From: Hyphococcus sp. | GTDB taxonomy: Bacteria; Pseudomonadota; Alphaproteobacteria; Caulobacterales; Parvularculaceae | Assembly (NCBI GenBank): GCA_021776415.1 | Contig: JAJFFY010000029.1 | Coordinates: 1 to 53,840 of the forward strand | Direction: 5' to 3' | DNA: 53,840 bases | Shown here: one piece after another, positions 1 to 9,887 of the stretch | How the letters are laid out: each line of letters starts with the position of its first letter | How positions within the stretch are numbered: position 1 is the first letter of the stretch | Position numbers and translations under genes: made by a program | Notes under the pieces: generated by a model | Told to the model about the DNA's origin: nothing | Database searches by the model: none | Seen by the model: the letters and a program-made list of their open reading frames with translations, nothing else

Positions 1-15
1 CCACCGGGCGAAGGC

Positions 16-100
16 TGGTGCGGATGAGAGGACTCGAACCTCCACGCCTCTCGGCGCCAGAACCTAAATCTGGTGCGTCTACCAGTTCCGCCACATCCGC
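16..100 (-). tRNA. tRNA-Leu (anticodon UAG)
   Basis: The reverse complement folds as a class II tRNA. The acceptor strand starts GCGGATG and pairs with CATCCGC, followed by discriminator A and an encoded CCA at 16-18. The anticodon arm is CCAGA / TTTAGGT / TCTGG, giving anticodon TAG, which reads CUA/CUG leucine codons. A long variable arm (GCGCCGAGAGGCGT region) fits a leucine tRNA. The T arm carries GGTTCGAGTCC. Confidence 0.97.
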
Positions 101-201
101 AAACTTCAAAAAAGCCGCGCAATAAATAAGCGGGCCGCTGCAAACGCGGCGACCCCTGAATTCGGCGGCTTCTATAGCAGACAAACCGGCCCTGTCGAGC
201 A

Positions 202-705
202 TCACAGGCGCTTTTCGAACCACATAACGTCGTGGAATCGACCAAATTTCCGTCCGACCTCGCTTAAAGTCGCAACATGGGCGAAACCGACGCCCTCATG
301 GAGCGCGACAGAGGCCGGATTGGGCGTCACGATCAGGGCGTAGGCGCGATGAATATCGGCCCCGGCAAGCGCCTCAAACAGGGCTTTGTAGAGCGTGCCG
401 CCAAGGCCCCTGCCCTGGCCCGCGGGCGCTGCAAAGACCGAGACCTTGACCGATGTCTCATAGGCTGCGCGGGGATCGAACGCGCTGGCGCTGGCGAAGC
501 CCAATATACGCCCTTGGGCGTCCACGCCAATAATCACCGGATATCGCGGATCGCCCCGCCGGTCAGCGAGCCAGCGCCGCCGCGCCGCCTCGCTATATTC
601 GGTGGTTTCAAATGTCGCCGCGCTATCGCGGATGAACGGGTTGTAGATCGCGTTAATGCCGGACGCATCATCGCTGACCGCCGGGCGGAGCGTGATGTGC
701 ATCAC
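202..705 (-). CDS. GNAT-family N-acetyltransferase (phosphinothricin acetyltransferase-like)
   Basis: This 167-residue protein is a single GNAT domain that would transfer acetyl from acetyl-CoA to an amine. The start (TLRPAVSDDASGINAIYNPF) and the block SAATFETT resemble the Pat/Bar phosphinothricin acetyltransferase subgroup. GQGRGLGGTLYKAL near residue 100 is the acetyl-CoA pyrophosphate-binding loop. In this subgroup the true substrates are often methionine derivatives or unknown amines, so resistance should not be assumed. Its start overlaps the stop of nnr by four bases, which implies translational coupling. An ATG also lies one codon further in (702). Confidence 0.88.
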   Translation of the reverse strand: MMHITLRPAVSDDASGINAIYNPFIRDSAATFETTEYSEAARRRWLADRRGDPRYPVIIGVDAQGRILGFASASAFDPRAAYETSVKVSVFAAPAGQGRGLGGTLYKALFEALAGADIHRAYALIVTPNPASVALHEGVGFAHVATLSEVGRKFGRFHDVMWFEKRL

Positions 706-2219
706 GCTTCCCCGGCCCCCGCTTCAGCCTCGGCGGGCTTTGGCGGCGTCAACAATGACCGCAGCACTGCCGGAATTGCGCCGGGCAAATCCTCTGCAAT
801 CAGGCCCGCCCCGACAACCTGACCGGCAGCGCCATGGAACCACACGCCGGCGCAGGCAGCTTCAAAACCGTCCATCCCTTGCACGCGCAAGCCGGCGATC
901 AGTCCGGCCAGCACATCTCCCGACCCGGCGGTCGATAGCTCCGGCGGTGCGTTGACGTTGATCGCCGCGCGCCCATCCGGCGCCGCAATCACCGTATCGG
1001 CGCCCTTAAAGACCACCACCGCACCGGCTTTGCGGCTGGCCGCAAGGGCGGCTTCGAGCTTGCCGCCGGCATCGCCGCCATCACCGAACAGACGCACAAA
1101 CTCACCGCTATGCGGGGTTAAGACATCGCTCTCGCGCAGCGCCGAAAACAGACGCGCCGGATCGTCGGCGAAACTGGTGAGCGCGTCGGCGTCAAGAACC
1201 GCCGCCGCGCGCGAGGCTAAGATCGCCAGCACCTTGTCGCAAGTTTGCGCGCCAACGCCCGCCGCCGGACCGATGATGACGGCTATCGGATATTTATCCG
1301 CACCCTGTAGATTGTCGCTGATCTCTGCCGCCGTATCCGCCTCGCGCAGCATGATCGCGGTCAGATGCGCGCTATGGACTGCGGTCGCCGCGCGCGGCGC
1401 CAGCACCGTGACCGCGCCTGCGCCAACCCGCAACGCGGCCATCGCCGCCAGCCGGATCGCGCCGGTATTTAACGGCCCGCCAGACGCCGCCATGACATGA
1501 CCACGGGCATATTTATGCGCCTGCCAGCCCGGACGGCGAAACTGCGCGCTCCAGATCGGCGGCTGGTTTTCAAACGTCGCCGGTTTAATTTGCGCCACAT
1601 GCTCGGCGGTAATGCCGATATCGGCGACATCGATGATGCCGGAATGGGCCCGCCCCGGAAACAGGAGATGGCCGGTTTTCTTCTGAAAAAACGTGAGCGT
1701 GCGCGCCGCCTGGACCGCGACGCCCATTACTGCTCCGGTATTTGCGTCTATGCCGGAGGCGATATCGACCGCCAGCACCGGCGCATGGTGGGCGTTCAAC
1801 GCATTGATGAGCGCCGCGCCCGCGCCCTCTATGGGTCGCGCAAGGCCGGTTCCGAACAGCGCGTCAATCATCAGCTCCGCGCCCGCCAGCAGCGCCGGCT
1901 CGGCCGCTGATACTTCGCCCTCATAAAGCCCCGCCATCAGCTTGGCGTCGCCCTTCAGCGCATCCTGCTCGCCCAAAAGGCCAAGCTTTACCGGCCATCC
2001 GGCCTCGGCGATCTTGCGCGCTGCGACAAACCCGTCGCCGCCATTATTGCCCGGCCCGCAAAGCACCACAACCGGGCGGCGGGTCCAGGCGCCCATGGCG
2101 CTCTCGGCGACCGCGGCTCCGGCGTGCTCCATCAGCGCCGCAGACGCGACCCCGGCGGCGATGGCCGCGGCTTCCGCCGCGCGCATCTCATCGGTGGATA
2201 GAAGAATAAGTCCCGTCAC
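702..2219 (-). CDS. nnr: Bifunctional NAD(P)H-hydrate epimerase / ADP-dependent NAD(P)HX dehydratase
   Basis: This cytoplasmic repair enzyme converts hydrated NADH/NADPH back to the active cofactor. The N-terminal YjeF_N epimerase half carries GPGNNGGDG at about residues 55-63. The C-terminal ribokinase-like half carries the NTGAIRLAA block, LTPHSGEF, and STAGSGDVLAGL, the usual catalytic Asp loop. An open frame extends upstream to 2345 across the glnB start. I instead prefer GTG at 2219 (about 505 residues), because it has a GAGG Shine-Dalgarno six bases ahead and family homology begins there (TGLILLSTDEMRAAE). The gene lies next to, and divergent from, glnB. Confidence 0.93.
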   Translation of the reverse strand: MTGLILLSTDEMRAAEAAAIAAGVASAALMEHAGAAVAESAMGAWTRRPVVVLCGPGNNGGDGFVAARKIAEAGWPVKLGLLGEQDALKGDAKLMAGLYEGEVSAAEPALLAGAELMIDALFGTGLARPIEGAGAALINALNAHHAPVLAVDIASGIDANTGAVMGVAVQAARTLTFFQKKTGHLLFPGRAHSGIIDVADIGITAEHVAQIKPATFENQPPIWSAQFRRPGWQAHKYARGHVMAASGGPLNTGAIRLAAMAALRVGAGAVTVLAPRAATAVHSAHLTAIMLREADTAAEISDNLQGADKYPIAVIIGPAAGVGAQTCDKVLAILASRAAAVLDADALTSFADDPARLFSALRESDVLTPHSGEFVRLFGDGGDAGGKLEAALAASRKAGAVVVFKGADTVIAAPDGRAAINVNAPPELSTAGSGDVLAGLIAGLRVQGMDGFEAACAGVWFHGAAGQVVGAGLIAEDLPGAIPAVLRSLLTPPKPAEAEAGAGEA

Positions 2220-2280
2220 GCTTGACACCTCATATGGGTCGGTCTTTGTGGTATAGCGTATTGAATTGAATGTTGATTGA

Positions 2281-2634
<354 letters not shown>

Positions 2635-2664
2635 CAAACGTTGAGTAGGCGGCTTTAAAAACCC

Positions 2665-3333
2665 ATGAGTGAACTGGCCCAGGATCAAATATTTAAAAGC
2701 TTCACGACGGCGCTCGGCCGCGCGGAAAGCTTTGACGCGCCCTACCGGCACTGGTTTATGGAGCGCCCACTCCCGGAAGATATCATTGAGGACTTGCAAA
2801 ATACGCAATTTCCGACCCCCGATCTCGGCGGCGTTTCCGGCAAGCGCGAATTGCACAATGACCAGCGTCATTATGTGGATCAGGACAACATCGCGCGGCT
2901 GCCCGCCTTCGCCGCGCTCGCCAACACGTTTCAGGCGCCCGAAATGATCGGTGTGATTGAGCAGTTCTTCGACATCGACCTCGGCGGCACATTCCTGCGC
3001 ATCGAATATGCCCAAGACGTTACCGGCTTTTGGCTGGAGCCGCATACCGATCTCGGCGTTAAGCGCCTGACGGTATTGATTTACCTATCGGACGGCCAAG
3101 GTCATGATAATCTTGGCACGGACGTCTATACCGGCGACAAAAAATGGATGAAGCGAAGCCCGTTCCGGCCTAATTTCGCAATGGCGTTCGTTCCCGGCGA
3201 TCATACTTATCACGGCTTTGAAGCGCGCGACATTTCCGGCATGCGAAAATCCCTGATCTTGAACTACGTCACCACCGACTGGCGCGACCGCGAACAGCTG
3301 GCGTTCCCGGAACAGACCGTCTCAGTGGGGTGA
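2665..3333 (+). CDS. 2OG-Fe(II) oxygenase-like protein
   Basis: This 222-residue cytoplasmic protein looks like a double-stranded beta-helix oxygenase. Visible iron ligands are His127 and Asp129 in EPHTDLG, plus a distal His183 in HTYHGFE. Arg194 (GMRKSLILNY) follows the distal histidine at the spacing usual for the 2-oxoglutarate carboxylate. The substrate is unknown; relatives act on proteins, small molecules or sugar-linked groups. It begins 30 bases after glnB on the same strand, so it may be co-transcribed. The Shine-Dalgarno is weak (AGTAGGCGG). Confidence 0.7.
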   Translation: MSELAQDQIFKSFTTALGRAESFDAPYRHWFMERPLPEDIIEDLQNTQFPTPDLGGVSGKRELHNDQRHYVDQDNIARLPAFAALANTFQAPEMIGVIEQFFDIDLGGTFLRIEYAQDVTGFWLEPHTDLGVKRLTVLIYLSDGQGHDNLGTDVYTGDKKWMKRSPFRPNFAMAFVPGDHTYHGFEARDISGMRKSLILNYVTTDWRDREQLAFPEQTVSVG

Positions 3334-3368
3334 GACCGTGCGGTCATACCGACATTCGCAGATAAACG

Positions 3369-4247
3369 TTACATCGACATCGACGGATGAGAACGCTCCT
3401 CCATCCGCCCCAGAATCAGGTCTGCTTTGCATTCGATGGCGGCATAAAGAGCGTCTAGAAGCGTTCTAACGCGGCGGGTCTTGATGAGATCCTCGTGCGT
3501 GATAACCCAAATATTCCAGCCATGCTCGCGCTCAGCCGGCGTCAACCTTACAAGGCCATCGTCCGCGTCTCCAATAAAGCACGGAAGCTCGGCAATCCCG
3601 CCCCCATGTTTCACCGCCGCAACCTTGGAAAGCATGCTGTCAACACGAATGCCGACGCGGTAACCCGGAAACTGGGCGCCATGGCGCCCGGGCGGTGCAT
3701 CCTCATGATTCCATAGAATCCATTTTTCGGCTTGTGACCCGCTATACGAGCCATAAACCGCATACGCAATTTCAGTGAGACGCCGACCAACGAGGTACTC
3801 CTCTGGCGCATCGGTGAGCCGAACAGCAATATCCGCTTCGCGGTTTTGTATGTTGCTAACACGGTCAGACACCAGCAGCCTGATTTCGATTTCCGGATTG
3901 GCGGCCGCGAACGCGCAAATGTCGGGTAGCAATAGCGGCGTCAATATGCTTTCGGGAATGTTGAGCCGAATTTCGCCGCGCAGTTTGGAGTCGCGCCCAT
4001 AGACGCTGCGATCGAGCGCAAAGGCGGATTGTTCCATTTCCTCCGCATATGGAACAATTTCATCACCGTCAGGCGTCAGTTGATACCCCGACGGTAATTT
4101 TTCAAACAGACGGCAGCCGAGCCGCTCCTCAAGCGCAGCGATCCGGCGCGAAACGGTTGTATGCGAAACGCCATGATGCGCGGCCGCAGCGGTCACCGAG
4201 CCCTTGCGCGCAAGCGCCAGAAAATATCGATAATGATCCCAATCCAT
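3369..4247 (-). CDS. LysR-family transcriptional regulator
   Basis: The N-terminus MDWDHYRYFLALARKGSV is the typical LysR winged helix-turn-helix, with AAAHHGVSHTTVSRRIAALEE as the recognition region. An effector-binding domain of about 200 residues follows. I take ATG 4247 because family homology starts there; an in-frame GTG at 4265 with AGGG upstream would add six residues. It is divergent from the small secreted protein gene at 4389, with about 140 bp between them, so that gene is the likeliest target. The C-terminal tail (EERSHPSMSM) looks lineage-specific. Confidence 0.9.
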   Translation of the reverse strand: MDWDHYRYFLALARKGSVTAAAAHHGVSHTTVSRRIAALEERLGCRLFEKLPSGYQLTPDGDEIVPYAEEMEQSAFALDRSVYGRDSKLRGEIRLNIPESILTPLLLPDICAFAAANPEIEIRLLVSDRVSNIQNREADIAVRLTDAPEEYLVGRRLTEIAYAVYGSYSGSQAEKWILWNHEDAPPGRHGAQFPGYRVGIRVDSMLSKVAAVKHGGGIAELPCFIGDADDGLVRLTPAEREHGWNIWVITHEDLIKTRRVRTLLDALYAAIECKADLILGRMEERSHPSMSM

Positions 4248-4388
4248 GGGCGTGCATTTTTGCACAGGCCCTGTTCATATTCAATGGTTTCATAGACTTA
4301 CGAGATCAGGCAGATATACGGCCTATCGAATTCGGCCGTCCGCTTCGCGTTCGGAGGCGCGATCGCCGACCAACCAAACGAGGATCAA

Positions 4389-4802
4389 ATGAGTTATCGT
4401 TCATTGTGCCGCAGGTCGATTGCGGTGCTGGCGGCCATATTCGCCGCGTTTAGTTTTGTAGGATCGGCGAGCGCCGATCAGAAAGACCAAGCCTATTTTA
4501 TTGACATTCTGCATCTTCGGGAAGGAAAAACCCTCGCCCATGCGAAGGCCTATTTTGATGCGATTGAACCGATCGTAGCCAAGCACGGACTAAAGCGTGT
4601 GGACCCGGCATTCGCTATCGCCAAGGTAATGAGAGGGGATGAAGGAGCAGATATTGTCAATGTCTGGACTGTCAGCAGTCCGGAACAAACATTCGACAAA
4701 GTATTCTCCGATCCGGATTATGTCGCAAACATTCCGGTACGCAGCGCAACGTTCGACATGTCGCGCGCTCAGATGATTTTGATGATGCCTGCTGAGTGGT
4801 AG
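4389..4802 (+). CDS. Small secreted protein, probable dimeric alpha-beta barrel fold
   Basis: This 137-residue protein starts with a clear signal peptide: basic MSYRSLCRRS, hydrophobic IAVLAAIFAAFSFVG, and cleavage after SASA. It should act in the periplasm. The mature part, with FIDILHLREGKTLAHAKAYFDAIEPIVAKHGLKRV and a repeated betaalphabeta pattern, resembles DUF1330/dimeric ferredoxin-like domains, but the similarity is weak and function is unknown. A GAGG site lies five bases before the ATG. Its divergent neighbour is a LysR regulator. Confidence 0.75.
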   Translation: MSYRSLCRRSIAVLAAIFAAFSFVGSASADQKDQAYFIDILHLREGKTLAHAKAYFDAIEPIVAKHGLKRVDPAFAIAKVMRGDEGADIVNVWTVSSPEQTFDKVFSDPDYVANIPVRSATFDMSRAQMILMMPAEW

Positions 4803-4880
4803 GCTGAACAAAAAACTAGGCGCAACTCGAATATGCCCGTGGCTGCGCACGTTCCGTCTTCGTCCGCCGCCATTGTCATA

Positions 4881-4914
4881 CGCCAGTTTCAGAAAAAGGT
4901 TTCTGGAACTGGCG
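4881..4914. terminator. Hairpin between convergent genes
   Basis: Arms CGCCAGTTTCAGAAA and TTTCTGGAACTGGCG pair over 15 positions with one G-T, around the loop AAGG. It lies between the convergent secreted-protein gene and the ELM1-family gene. There is no long T run, so this is a probable rather than proven bidirectional terminator. Confidence 0.5.
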
Positions 4915-4938
4915 GCAAGCAGGCGCTCTCTTATCGTG

Positions 4939-6003
4939 TTAGATCCCCTCAACAAATGGCCGCCCTTTAGACCGCCCTCTCGCCACCCGCCGTTTAATCT
5001 CGCTCGCGATCTCATTGGTCGCATCGATCGGCGCGCCGGCGAAGGATGCAACCTCGCCCTCAAGCGATCGCACGGCGCCCAAGCCTTCAAGCTCATCGAC
5101 GAACCAGCCGAGTTTGTTGGCTAATCCCGGCGGGCGCCAGGCGTAAACACCGGTTCCGGTCGCGACGGCTTCGCTCATCATGTTGTGGGAATCCGCCGTT
5201 ACGATCAGCGCATTGGCGTTCGCGAGAATATCAATATACGGATTATCTCCGGCGCCGTCCCAGACATAAACATCCGGCCCAGTGACAGCCTCGCCAACCG
5301 CGCGCAACAAATCCGCCGGCGTGCGCCGCGACGCCACCACCGCCAGCGAGGCGAAGTTTTTCTTTGCCTCAAGGATTTTTTGCGTGAGCGCCGCCGTGGC
5401 GCGGGCGCTAAAACGCGCGCTGCCGCTGGGGCCGCCAAGGACAACCCCGAGCATGGGCTTCGGCAATTTGGCGATCACCGGCGCCGGGTTTTCCCGCGCC
5501 TCGGCGAGCTTAACGGCAAGACCGTGGGGCGAGGTTAGCGTCGAGACCACATTGGCGCCCGTCAGCCGGTCATGCTTGGGCGCCCAAATGAGGTCCGCAT
5601 GGCGCGGCGCAATCCGCGGGTCTTTCATGATCACCACAAAGGTCTTGCCGCCGCTGGCGCGCTTGACCGCACGGGCATAAGGGACCGCACGCCGACCCGA
5701 TGCGATAAGCAGATCGGGGAAAGGCGGCGCGATCGGGCTCTCCTGCCTGCGCGGCGCATCACGCGGATCAATCGGCCCCCATGGCGCCAGCCACTGCCAG
5801 GGCGGGTGCGGTGCAATCACGCGTTTTTCAAAATCCGGCGACAGCGCCCCGGCCACCGCCAGACATTGCACATCATCGCCGATCTTGCCGTCGGTCAGCA
5901 CCCACAGGCTCAAAGCCCGGCCCGCAATAAGGGTGTCAGAGGATGCAGCGCCGACAGTCAAAATTTCGTCTCCCTTTTCCCTACCCGGTATAGGCGGCCG
6001 CAA
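4939..6003 (-). CDS. ELM1/DUF1022-family protein (mitochondrial fission ELM1-like)
   Basis: This 354-residue protein belongs to the family named after plant ELM1 and found widely in alphaproteobacteria. Recognisable blocks are LWVLTDGKIGDDVQCLAVA near residue 32, the repeated glycosyltransferase-like segment MLGVVLGGPSG, and the C-terminal NALIVTADSHNMMSEAVATGTGVYAW, which resembles a GT-B sugar-nucleotide site. Molecular function in bacteria is not established. The annotated start adds about 20 residues before the conserved domain, so initiation may be further in. It is convergent with the upstream secreted-protein gene and divergent from glnA. Confidence 0.85.
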   Translation of the reverse strand: MRPPIPGREKGDEILTVGAASSDTLIAGRALSLWVLTDGKIGDDVQCLAVAGALSPDFEKRVIAPHPPWQWLAPWGPIDPRDAPRRQESPIAPPFPDLLIASGRRAVPYARAVKRASGGKTFVVIMKDPRIAPRHADLIWAPKHDRLTGANVVSTLTSPHGLAVKLAEARENPAPVIAKLPKPMLGVVLGGPSGSARFSARATAALTQKILEAKKNFASLAVVASRRTPADLLRAVGEAVTGPDVYVWDGAGDNPYIDILANANALIVTADSHNMMSEAVATGTGVYAWRPPGLANKLGWFVDELEGLGAVRSLEGEVASFAGAPIDATNEIASEIKRRVARGRSKGRPFVEGI

Positions 6004-6362
6004 TCTGGAACAAGCCAGCTATATTCGCCAACCACTCTCGCGCAATTATATTGCGGAAAGTTAGAATATTCAGTCAAAGCACATCCATCCTTGCTGCAGT
6101 GCAATATTTTCGCTTGCCTCGCCGGCCGAATTTTGCGCATCCTTAATTCCGGTCGCTGCGCTGCCGGGTCAATCAAAGGGAACCGAACGCGGACGCAAAG
6201 CGGCTCGGTGATAGACAAAGTTCAAACGCAGCGCCTCAAGCGACCGACCGGTCGCCGGCCGGTCAGGCCGCCCCCTCGGAGGCGTGAGCGAAGCGAACTG
6301 CCGCGAGATATGGTAAATGCGGCGCACCCGCACGATTGAACCCTTTAAGGAGCAAGCCCCCG
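6004..6362. other. glnA upstream region (359 bp, no gene)
   Basis: This is the divergent control region between the ELM1-family gene and glnA. It is AT-rich in its first half (around 6040-6110) and contains a short TTGC...GCAA dyad at about 6092-6105. I looked for a -24/-12 sigma-54 promoter and NtrC-type sites; GCAC and TTGC elements occur, but with the wrong spacing. The glnA promoter should lie here but cannot be placed. Confidence 0.5.
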
Positions 6363-7769
6363 ATGAGCGCAGACGCAGTTTTGAAAAAAATCAAAGACGA
6401 AAAAATAAATTTCGTCGATCTTCGATTTACCGATCCACGGGGCAAATGGCACCATGTGACCTTCGACCAGTCGATGGTCGATGAGGATTTCTTCTCCGAA
6501 GGCTCGATGTTCGACGGCTCGTCGATCAATGGCTGGAAGGCGATCAACGAATCCGACATGGTGCTGGCGCCGGATGCGACGACGGCGGTGCTTGATCCTT
6601 TCTTTGCGCAGCCGACGCTGGCGATCTTCTGCGATATTTTAGAGCCGTCCACCGGCCAGCCCTATGCCCGCGATCCGCGCACCACCGCCAAGGCGGCCGA
6701 GGCTTATCTCGCCTCTTCCGGCATTGGCGATGCGGCGTTCTTTGGCCCGGAGGCTGAGTTTTTTATCTTCGATGATGTGCGCTGGTCGACCGAGCAAAAT
6801 CGCATCGGCTTTGCGGTGGATTCGTCCGAAGGGCCGTATAATACGCCTACGGATTATGAAGGCGGCAATTTGGGCCACCGCCCCGGCGCCAAGGGCGGAT
6901 ATTTTCCGGTGCCGCCGGTAGACGGCGCCCAGGACATGCGCTCGGAAATGCTGAGCGTGATGGGTGAGATGGGCATTGAGCCGGAAAAACACCACCACGA
7001 GGTGGCGCCGTCGCAGCACGAATTGGGGATGCGGTTTTCTTCCCTGACGACCATGGCCGACCGCATGCAGATTTATAAATATATCGTCCACCAGGTCGCC
7101 GCCGGCTATGGCAATACCGCAACCTTTATGCCCAAGCCGATTTACGGCGACAATGGCTCCGGCATGCATGTTCACCAGTCGATCTGGAAAGACGGGCAGC
7201 CGCTTTTCGCCGGCGACCGTTACGCCGATCTTTCTGAAACCTGCCTTCACTATATTGGCGGCGTCATCAAACACGCCAGAGCCATCAACGCCTTCGCAAA
7301 TGCGACCACCAACTCATACAAGCGCCTGGTGCCGGGCTTTGAGGCGCCGGTGCTCTTGGCGTATTCAGCGCGCAATCGCTCGGCCTCGGTGCGCATTCCG
7401 TGGGTGTCTTCACCGAAAGGAAAACGCATTGAAACGCGCTTCCCCGACGCCGCCGGCAATCCATATCTCACCTTCTCAGCGCTCCTGATGGCTGGCCTTG
7501 ATGGTATTGAGAACAAAATCCACCCCGGCGATCCCATGGACAAAGACCTCTATGATCTGCCGCCGGAAGAACTCAAAGACATCCCGACTGTGTGCGCGTC
7601 TTTGCGCGATGCGCTCACCTGTCTCGATGCGGACCGCGAGTTTCTGAAAAAAGGCAATGTCTTTAACGACGACCAGATCGACGCCTATATCGAGCTGAAA
7701 TCGGAAGAAGTCGAACGGTTCGAATCAACGCCGCACCCGGTCGAATTCGATATGTATTACTCCTCGTAA
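6363..7769 (+). CDS. glnA: Type I glutamine synthetase
   Basis: This enzyme makes glutamine from glutamate, ammonia and ATP and acts as a cytoplasmic dodecamer. At 468 residues it is the GSI-beta length. Visible motifs are [12 protein letters not shown], the metal/ATP segment [16 protein letters not shown], and [15 protein letters not shown]. Tyr397 in DLYDLPPEE is the adenylylation site, so activity should be controlled by GlnE and PII. I use ATG 6363 because AAGGAG lies upstream at a good distance; an in-frame ATG at 6336 has no comparable site. A strong terminator follows. Confidence 0.97.
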   Translation: MSADAVLKKIKDEKINFVDLRFTDPRGKWHHVTFDQSMVDEDFFSEGSMFDGSSINGWKAINESDMVLAPDATTAVLDPFFAQPTLAIFCDILEPSTGQPYARDPRTTAKAAEAYLASSGIGDAAFFGPEAEFFIFDDVRWSTEQNRIGFAVDSSEGPYNTPTDYEGGNLGHRPGAKGGYFPVPPVDGAQDMRSEMLSVMGEMGIEPEKHHHEVAPSQHELGMRFSSLTTMADRMQIYKYIVHQVAAGYGNTATFMPKPIYGDNGSGMHVHQSIWKDGQPLFAGDRYADLSETCLHYIGGVIKHARAINAFANATTNSYKRLVPGFEAPVLLAYSARNRSASVRIPWVSSPKGKRIETRFPDAAGNPYLTFSALLMAGLDGIENKIHPGDPMDKDLYDLPPEELKDIPTVCASLRDALTCLDADREFLKKGNVFNDDQIDAYIELKSEEVERFESTPHPVEFDMYYSS

Positions 7770-7791
7770 CGAACAGTCATATATTTGCGGA

Positions 7792-7818
7792 AAGGCCGGG
7801 CATAAGCCCGGCCTTTTT
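7792..7818. terminator. Rho-independent terminator after glnA
   Basis: A GC-rich stem (AGGCCGGGC / GCCCGGCCT) with an ATAA loop is followed by TTTTT. It sits between the ends of glnA and the convergent PQQ dehydrogenase. The A run on the other side may let it serve both strands. Confidence 0.9.
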
Positions 7819-7831
7819 GTTATCACCGATT

Positions 7832-9847
7832 TTATTCGGGCAAAGAAAACGCAATCACACTATCGCCGAGAGGCGTGCCCATATTCGACTGGCCGCCGGC
7901 GTAAATAACCACATATTGCCGATCGTTCCATTCATAGGCCATGGGCGTTGCCTGCGCGCTGGCGGGGAGTTTGCCTTTCCAAAGCTCCGCACCGGTCTCA
8001 ACGTCAAACGCGCGCAGATAGTTGTCCATGGCCGCGCCGATGAACACCAGCCCGCCGGCGGTGATAATCGAGCCGCCGACATTGGGCGTGCCGAGCTTTA
8101 ATTTCAGGCCGGCGGCAAGTTCTTCAACGGTGCCGAGTGTCTTGCGCCAGACGATTTCGCCGGTATCCAGATCAACGCCGGCAATCACGCCCCAGGGCGG
8201 CCGCGTACATGGCAATCCTAACGGCGAAAGCAGGACTTCGCGCTTCACCCCGAAAGGCGCGCCCGCCTGCGGCGCTATTTCCGCATCATGCATCACCTTT
8301 TTCAATGCCGCGACGTTATCCGCCGGGATGAGCTGCACATGATGGGCGAAGTTGCTCATATTGACGACCAGCAAATTGCGTGCGGGATCAAAAGCCGCCC
8401 CGCCCCAATTGGCGCCGCCGGCATTGGATGGATAGATCAGCGTTCCCTGCTCTGATGGCGGCGTAAACAAACCTTCCGCACGCGCCGCTTTAATCGCATT
8501 GGCGCAATAGCGTTTGTCGAGCCAGGTAATGCCGAACGCGTCGCTGGCGGACAGTGTATTGGGAACGATCGGCGGTGTCGCGACGGGCATCGGCTGCGTC
8601 GGCGACAACGCCTCGCCAGCCGCGCCGCCTTGCGGAACCGGCATCTCGTCGATCGGCAAAAACGGCTCGCCGGTGTCGCGGTCGAGCACAAACACCAGAC
8701 CGGTTTTGGTAACCTGCGCCACCACATCATGCCTGCGGCCGTCGCGCCATACAGAATATAGTCCCGGCTGGGCGGGAAGGTCATAGTCCCAGACATCGTG
8801 ATGGACGGTCTGAAAACTCCAGACAACGCTGCCCGTCTCGCCTTCGAGCGCGACCACCGAGTTTGCATATCGGTTGTCCCCGGGCCTCAGGCCGCCGTAA
8901 AAATCAGGGCTTGGGCTCGACGTCGGCAGAATGATCAGCCCGCGGGCTTGGTCAACCGACATCGGCGCCCAGACATTGGCGTGGCCCTCTACCGGCGGCT
9001 GGCTTCCTTTCCAGTCGCCCATGTTCTCGGCAATGGCCTCGCGCGGGATCGCATCGAACGTCCATTTCGGCGCGCCGCTGCGCACATCAAAGGCGCGCAC
9101 CGCCCCGCTCGGCGCCACAACGCGCGCATTGTCGGAAATCGCCGAGCCGACAACCACAACATCGTTCAAGATCACCGGCGGCGATGTAATTTGAAATTCG
9201 CCCGGCCACAGAAGATCTATGCCGGGGTCGATATTGACGACGCCGCCAGCGCCAAACTCCGTACAAAGCGCTCCTGACTTCGCGTCTATGGAAACCAGCC
9301 AGCCATTATTGGTTCCCATAAATATCCGCGAGGCGCACTGGGTGTCGGCCGGCGCGGCCTGATCGCGCCAATGGGCGACGCCGCGGCAGATAAATTGGTT
9401 GGCCGGTTCCTGATCGAGATTTATTTGCGGATCAAAGCGCCACTTTTCTGCGCCAGAGCCGGGATCAATGGCGATGATTTCATTAAACGGCGTGCAAAAA
9501 ATCAAGGCGTCATCAATAAGGAGCGGCGTGCCTTCCGTGGCGCTGCGATGGCGCGCGCCTTCCGGCTTTTCCATGTCGCCGGTTTTATATTCCCATGCGA
9601 CCGCCAGCTCACCGACATTTTCCGGGGTTATGTTATCGATGGCGCTGTAGCGGGAGCCGCCGGCGTCGCCGCCATAATGCGTCCACCCTTCGCCGGCAGG
9701 CGCTGCCTCGCCCCCGTGCGGCGACGCAACGCCTTCAATATCAAGCCCCTTGGCGCCGCCCAAAAAGGCAAGCATGGAACCGCCAAGCAGCATGAAGGCG
9801 ACAACAACGGCGACCAGCGCGCCGGTCCAAACAAACAATTTTTTCAT
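7832..9847 (-). CDS. Membrane-anchored PQQ-dependent dehydrogenase (glucose-dehydrogenase type)
   Basis: This 671-residue quinoprotein oxidises a sugar or alcohol in the periplasm and passes electrons to ubiquinone. Residues 5-30 form one N-terminal transmembrane anchor (FVWTGALVAVVVAFMLLGGS). The rest is an eight-bladed propeller beginning WTHYGGDAGGSRYSAIDNITPENVGEL. Conserved points include the HHDVWDYDLPAQP loop with the catalytic Asp, SNAGGANWGG, and a late TPNVGGSIITAGGLVFIGAAMD block. E. coli Gcd has five N-terminal TM helices; this one has a single helix. No pqq biosynthesis genes are nearby, so the cofactor must come from elsewhere. Substrate is uncertain. Confidence 0.88.
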   Translation of the reverse strand: MKKLFVWTGALVAVVVAFMLLGGSMLAFLGGAKGLDIEGVASPHGGEAAPAGEGWTHYGGDAGGSRYSAIDNITPENVGELAVAWEYKTGDMEKPEGARHRSATEGTPLLIDDALIFCTPFNEIIAIDPGSGAEKWRFDPQINLDQEPANQFICRGVAHWRDQAAPADTQCASRIFMGTNNGWLVSIDAKSGALCTEFGAGGVVNIDPGIDLLWPGEFQITSPPVILNDVVVVGSAISDNARVVAPSGAVRAFDVRSGAPKWTFDAIPREAIAENMGDWKGSQPPVEGHANVWAPMSVDQARGLIILPTSSPSPDFYGGLRPGDNRYANSVVALEGETGSVVWSFQTVHHDVWDYDLPAQPGLYSVWRDGRRHDVVAQVTKTGLVFVLDRDTGEPFLPIDEMPVPQGGAAGEALSPTQPMPVATPPIVPNTLSASDAFGITWLDKRYCANAIKAARAEGLFTPPSEQGTLIYPSNAGGANWGGAAFDPARNLLVVNMSNFAHHVQLIPADNVAALKKVMHDAEIAPQAGAPFGVKREVLLSPLGLPCTRPPWGVIAGVDLDTGEIVWRKTLGTVEELAAGLKLKLGTPNVGGSIITAGGLVFIGAAMDNYLRAFDVETGAELWKGKLPASAQATPMAYEWNDRQYVVIYAGGQSNMGTPLGDSVIAFSLPE

Positions 9848-9887
9848 TTCATGATCCCCGCATACTCTGCGCTATGGATGAACTCTA

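Noticed and set aside
277..822. Long plus-strand open frames opposite the acetyltransferase and nnr
   Set aside because: They are antisense to clear gene families, lack ribosome sites and are the expected by-product of GC-rich coding DNA.
6004..6362. Sigma-54 promoter for glnA
   Set aside because: GCAC and TTGC elements exist, but the distance between them does not match the -24/-12 spacing.
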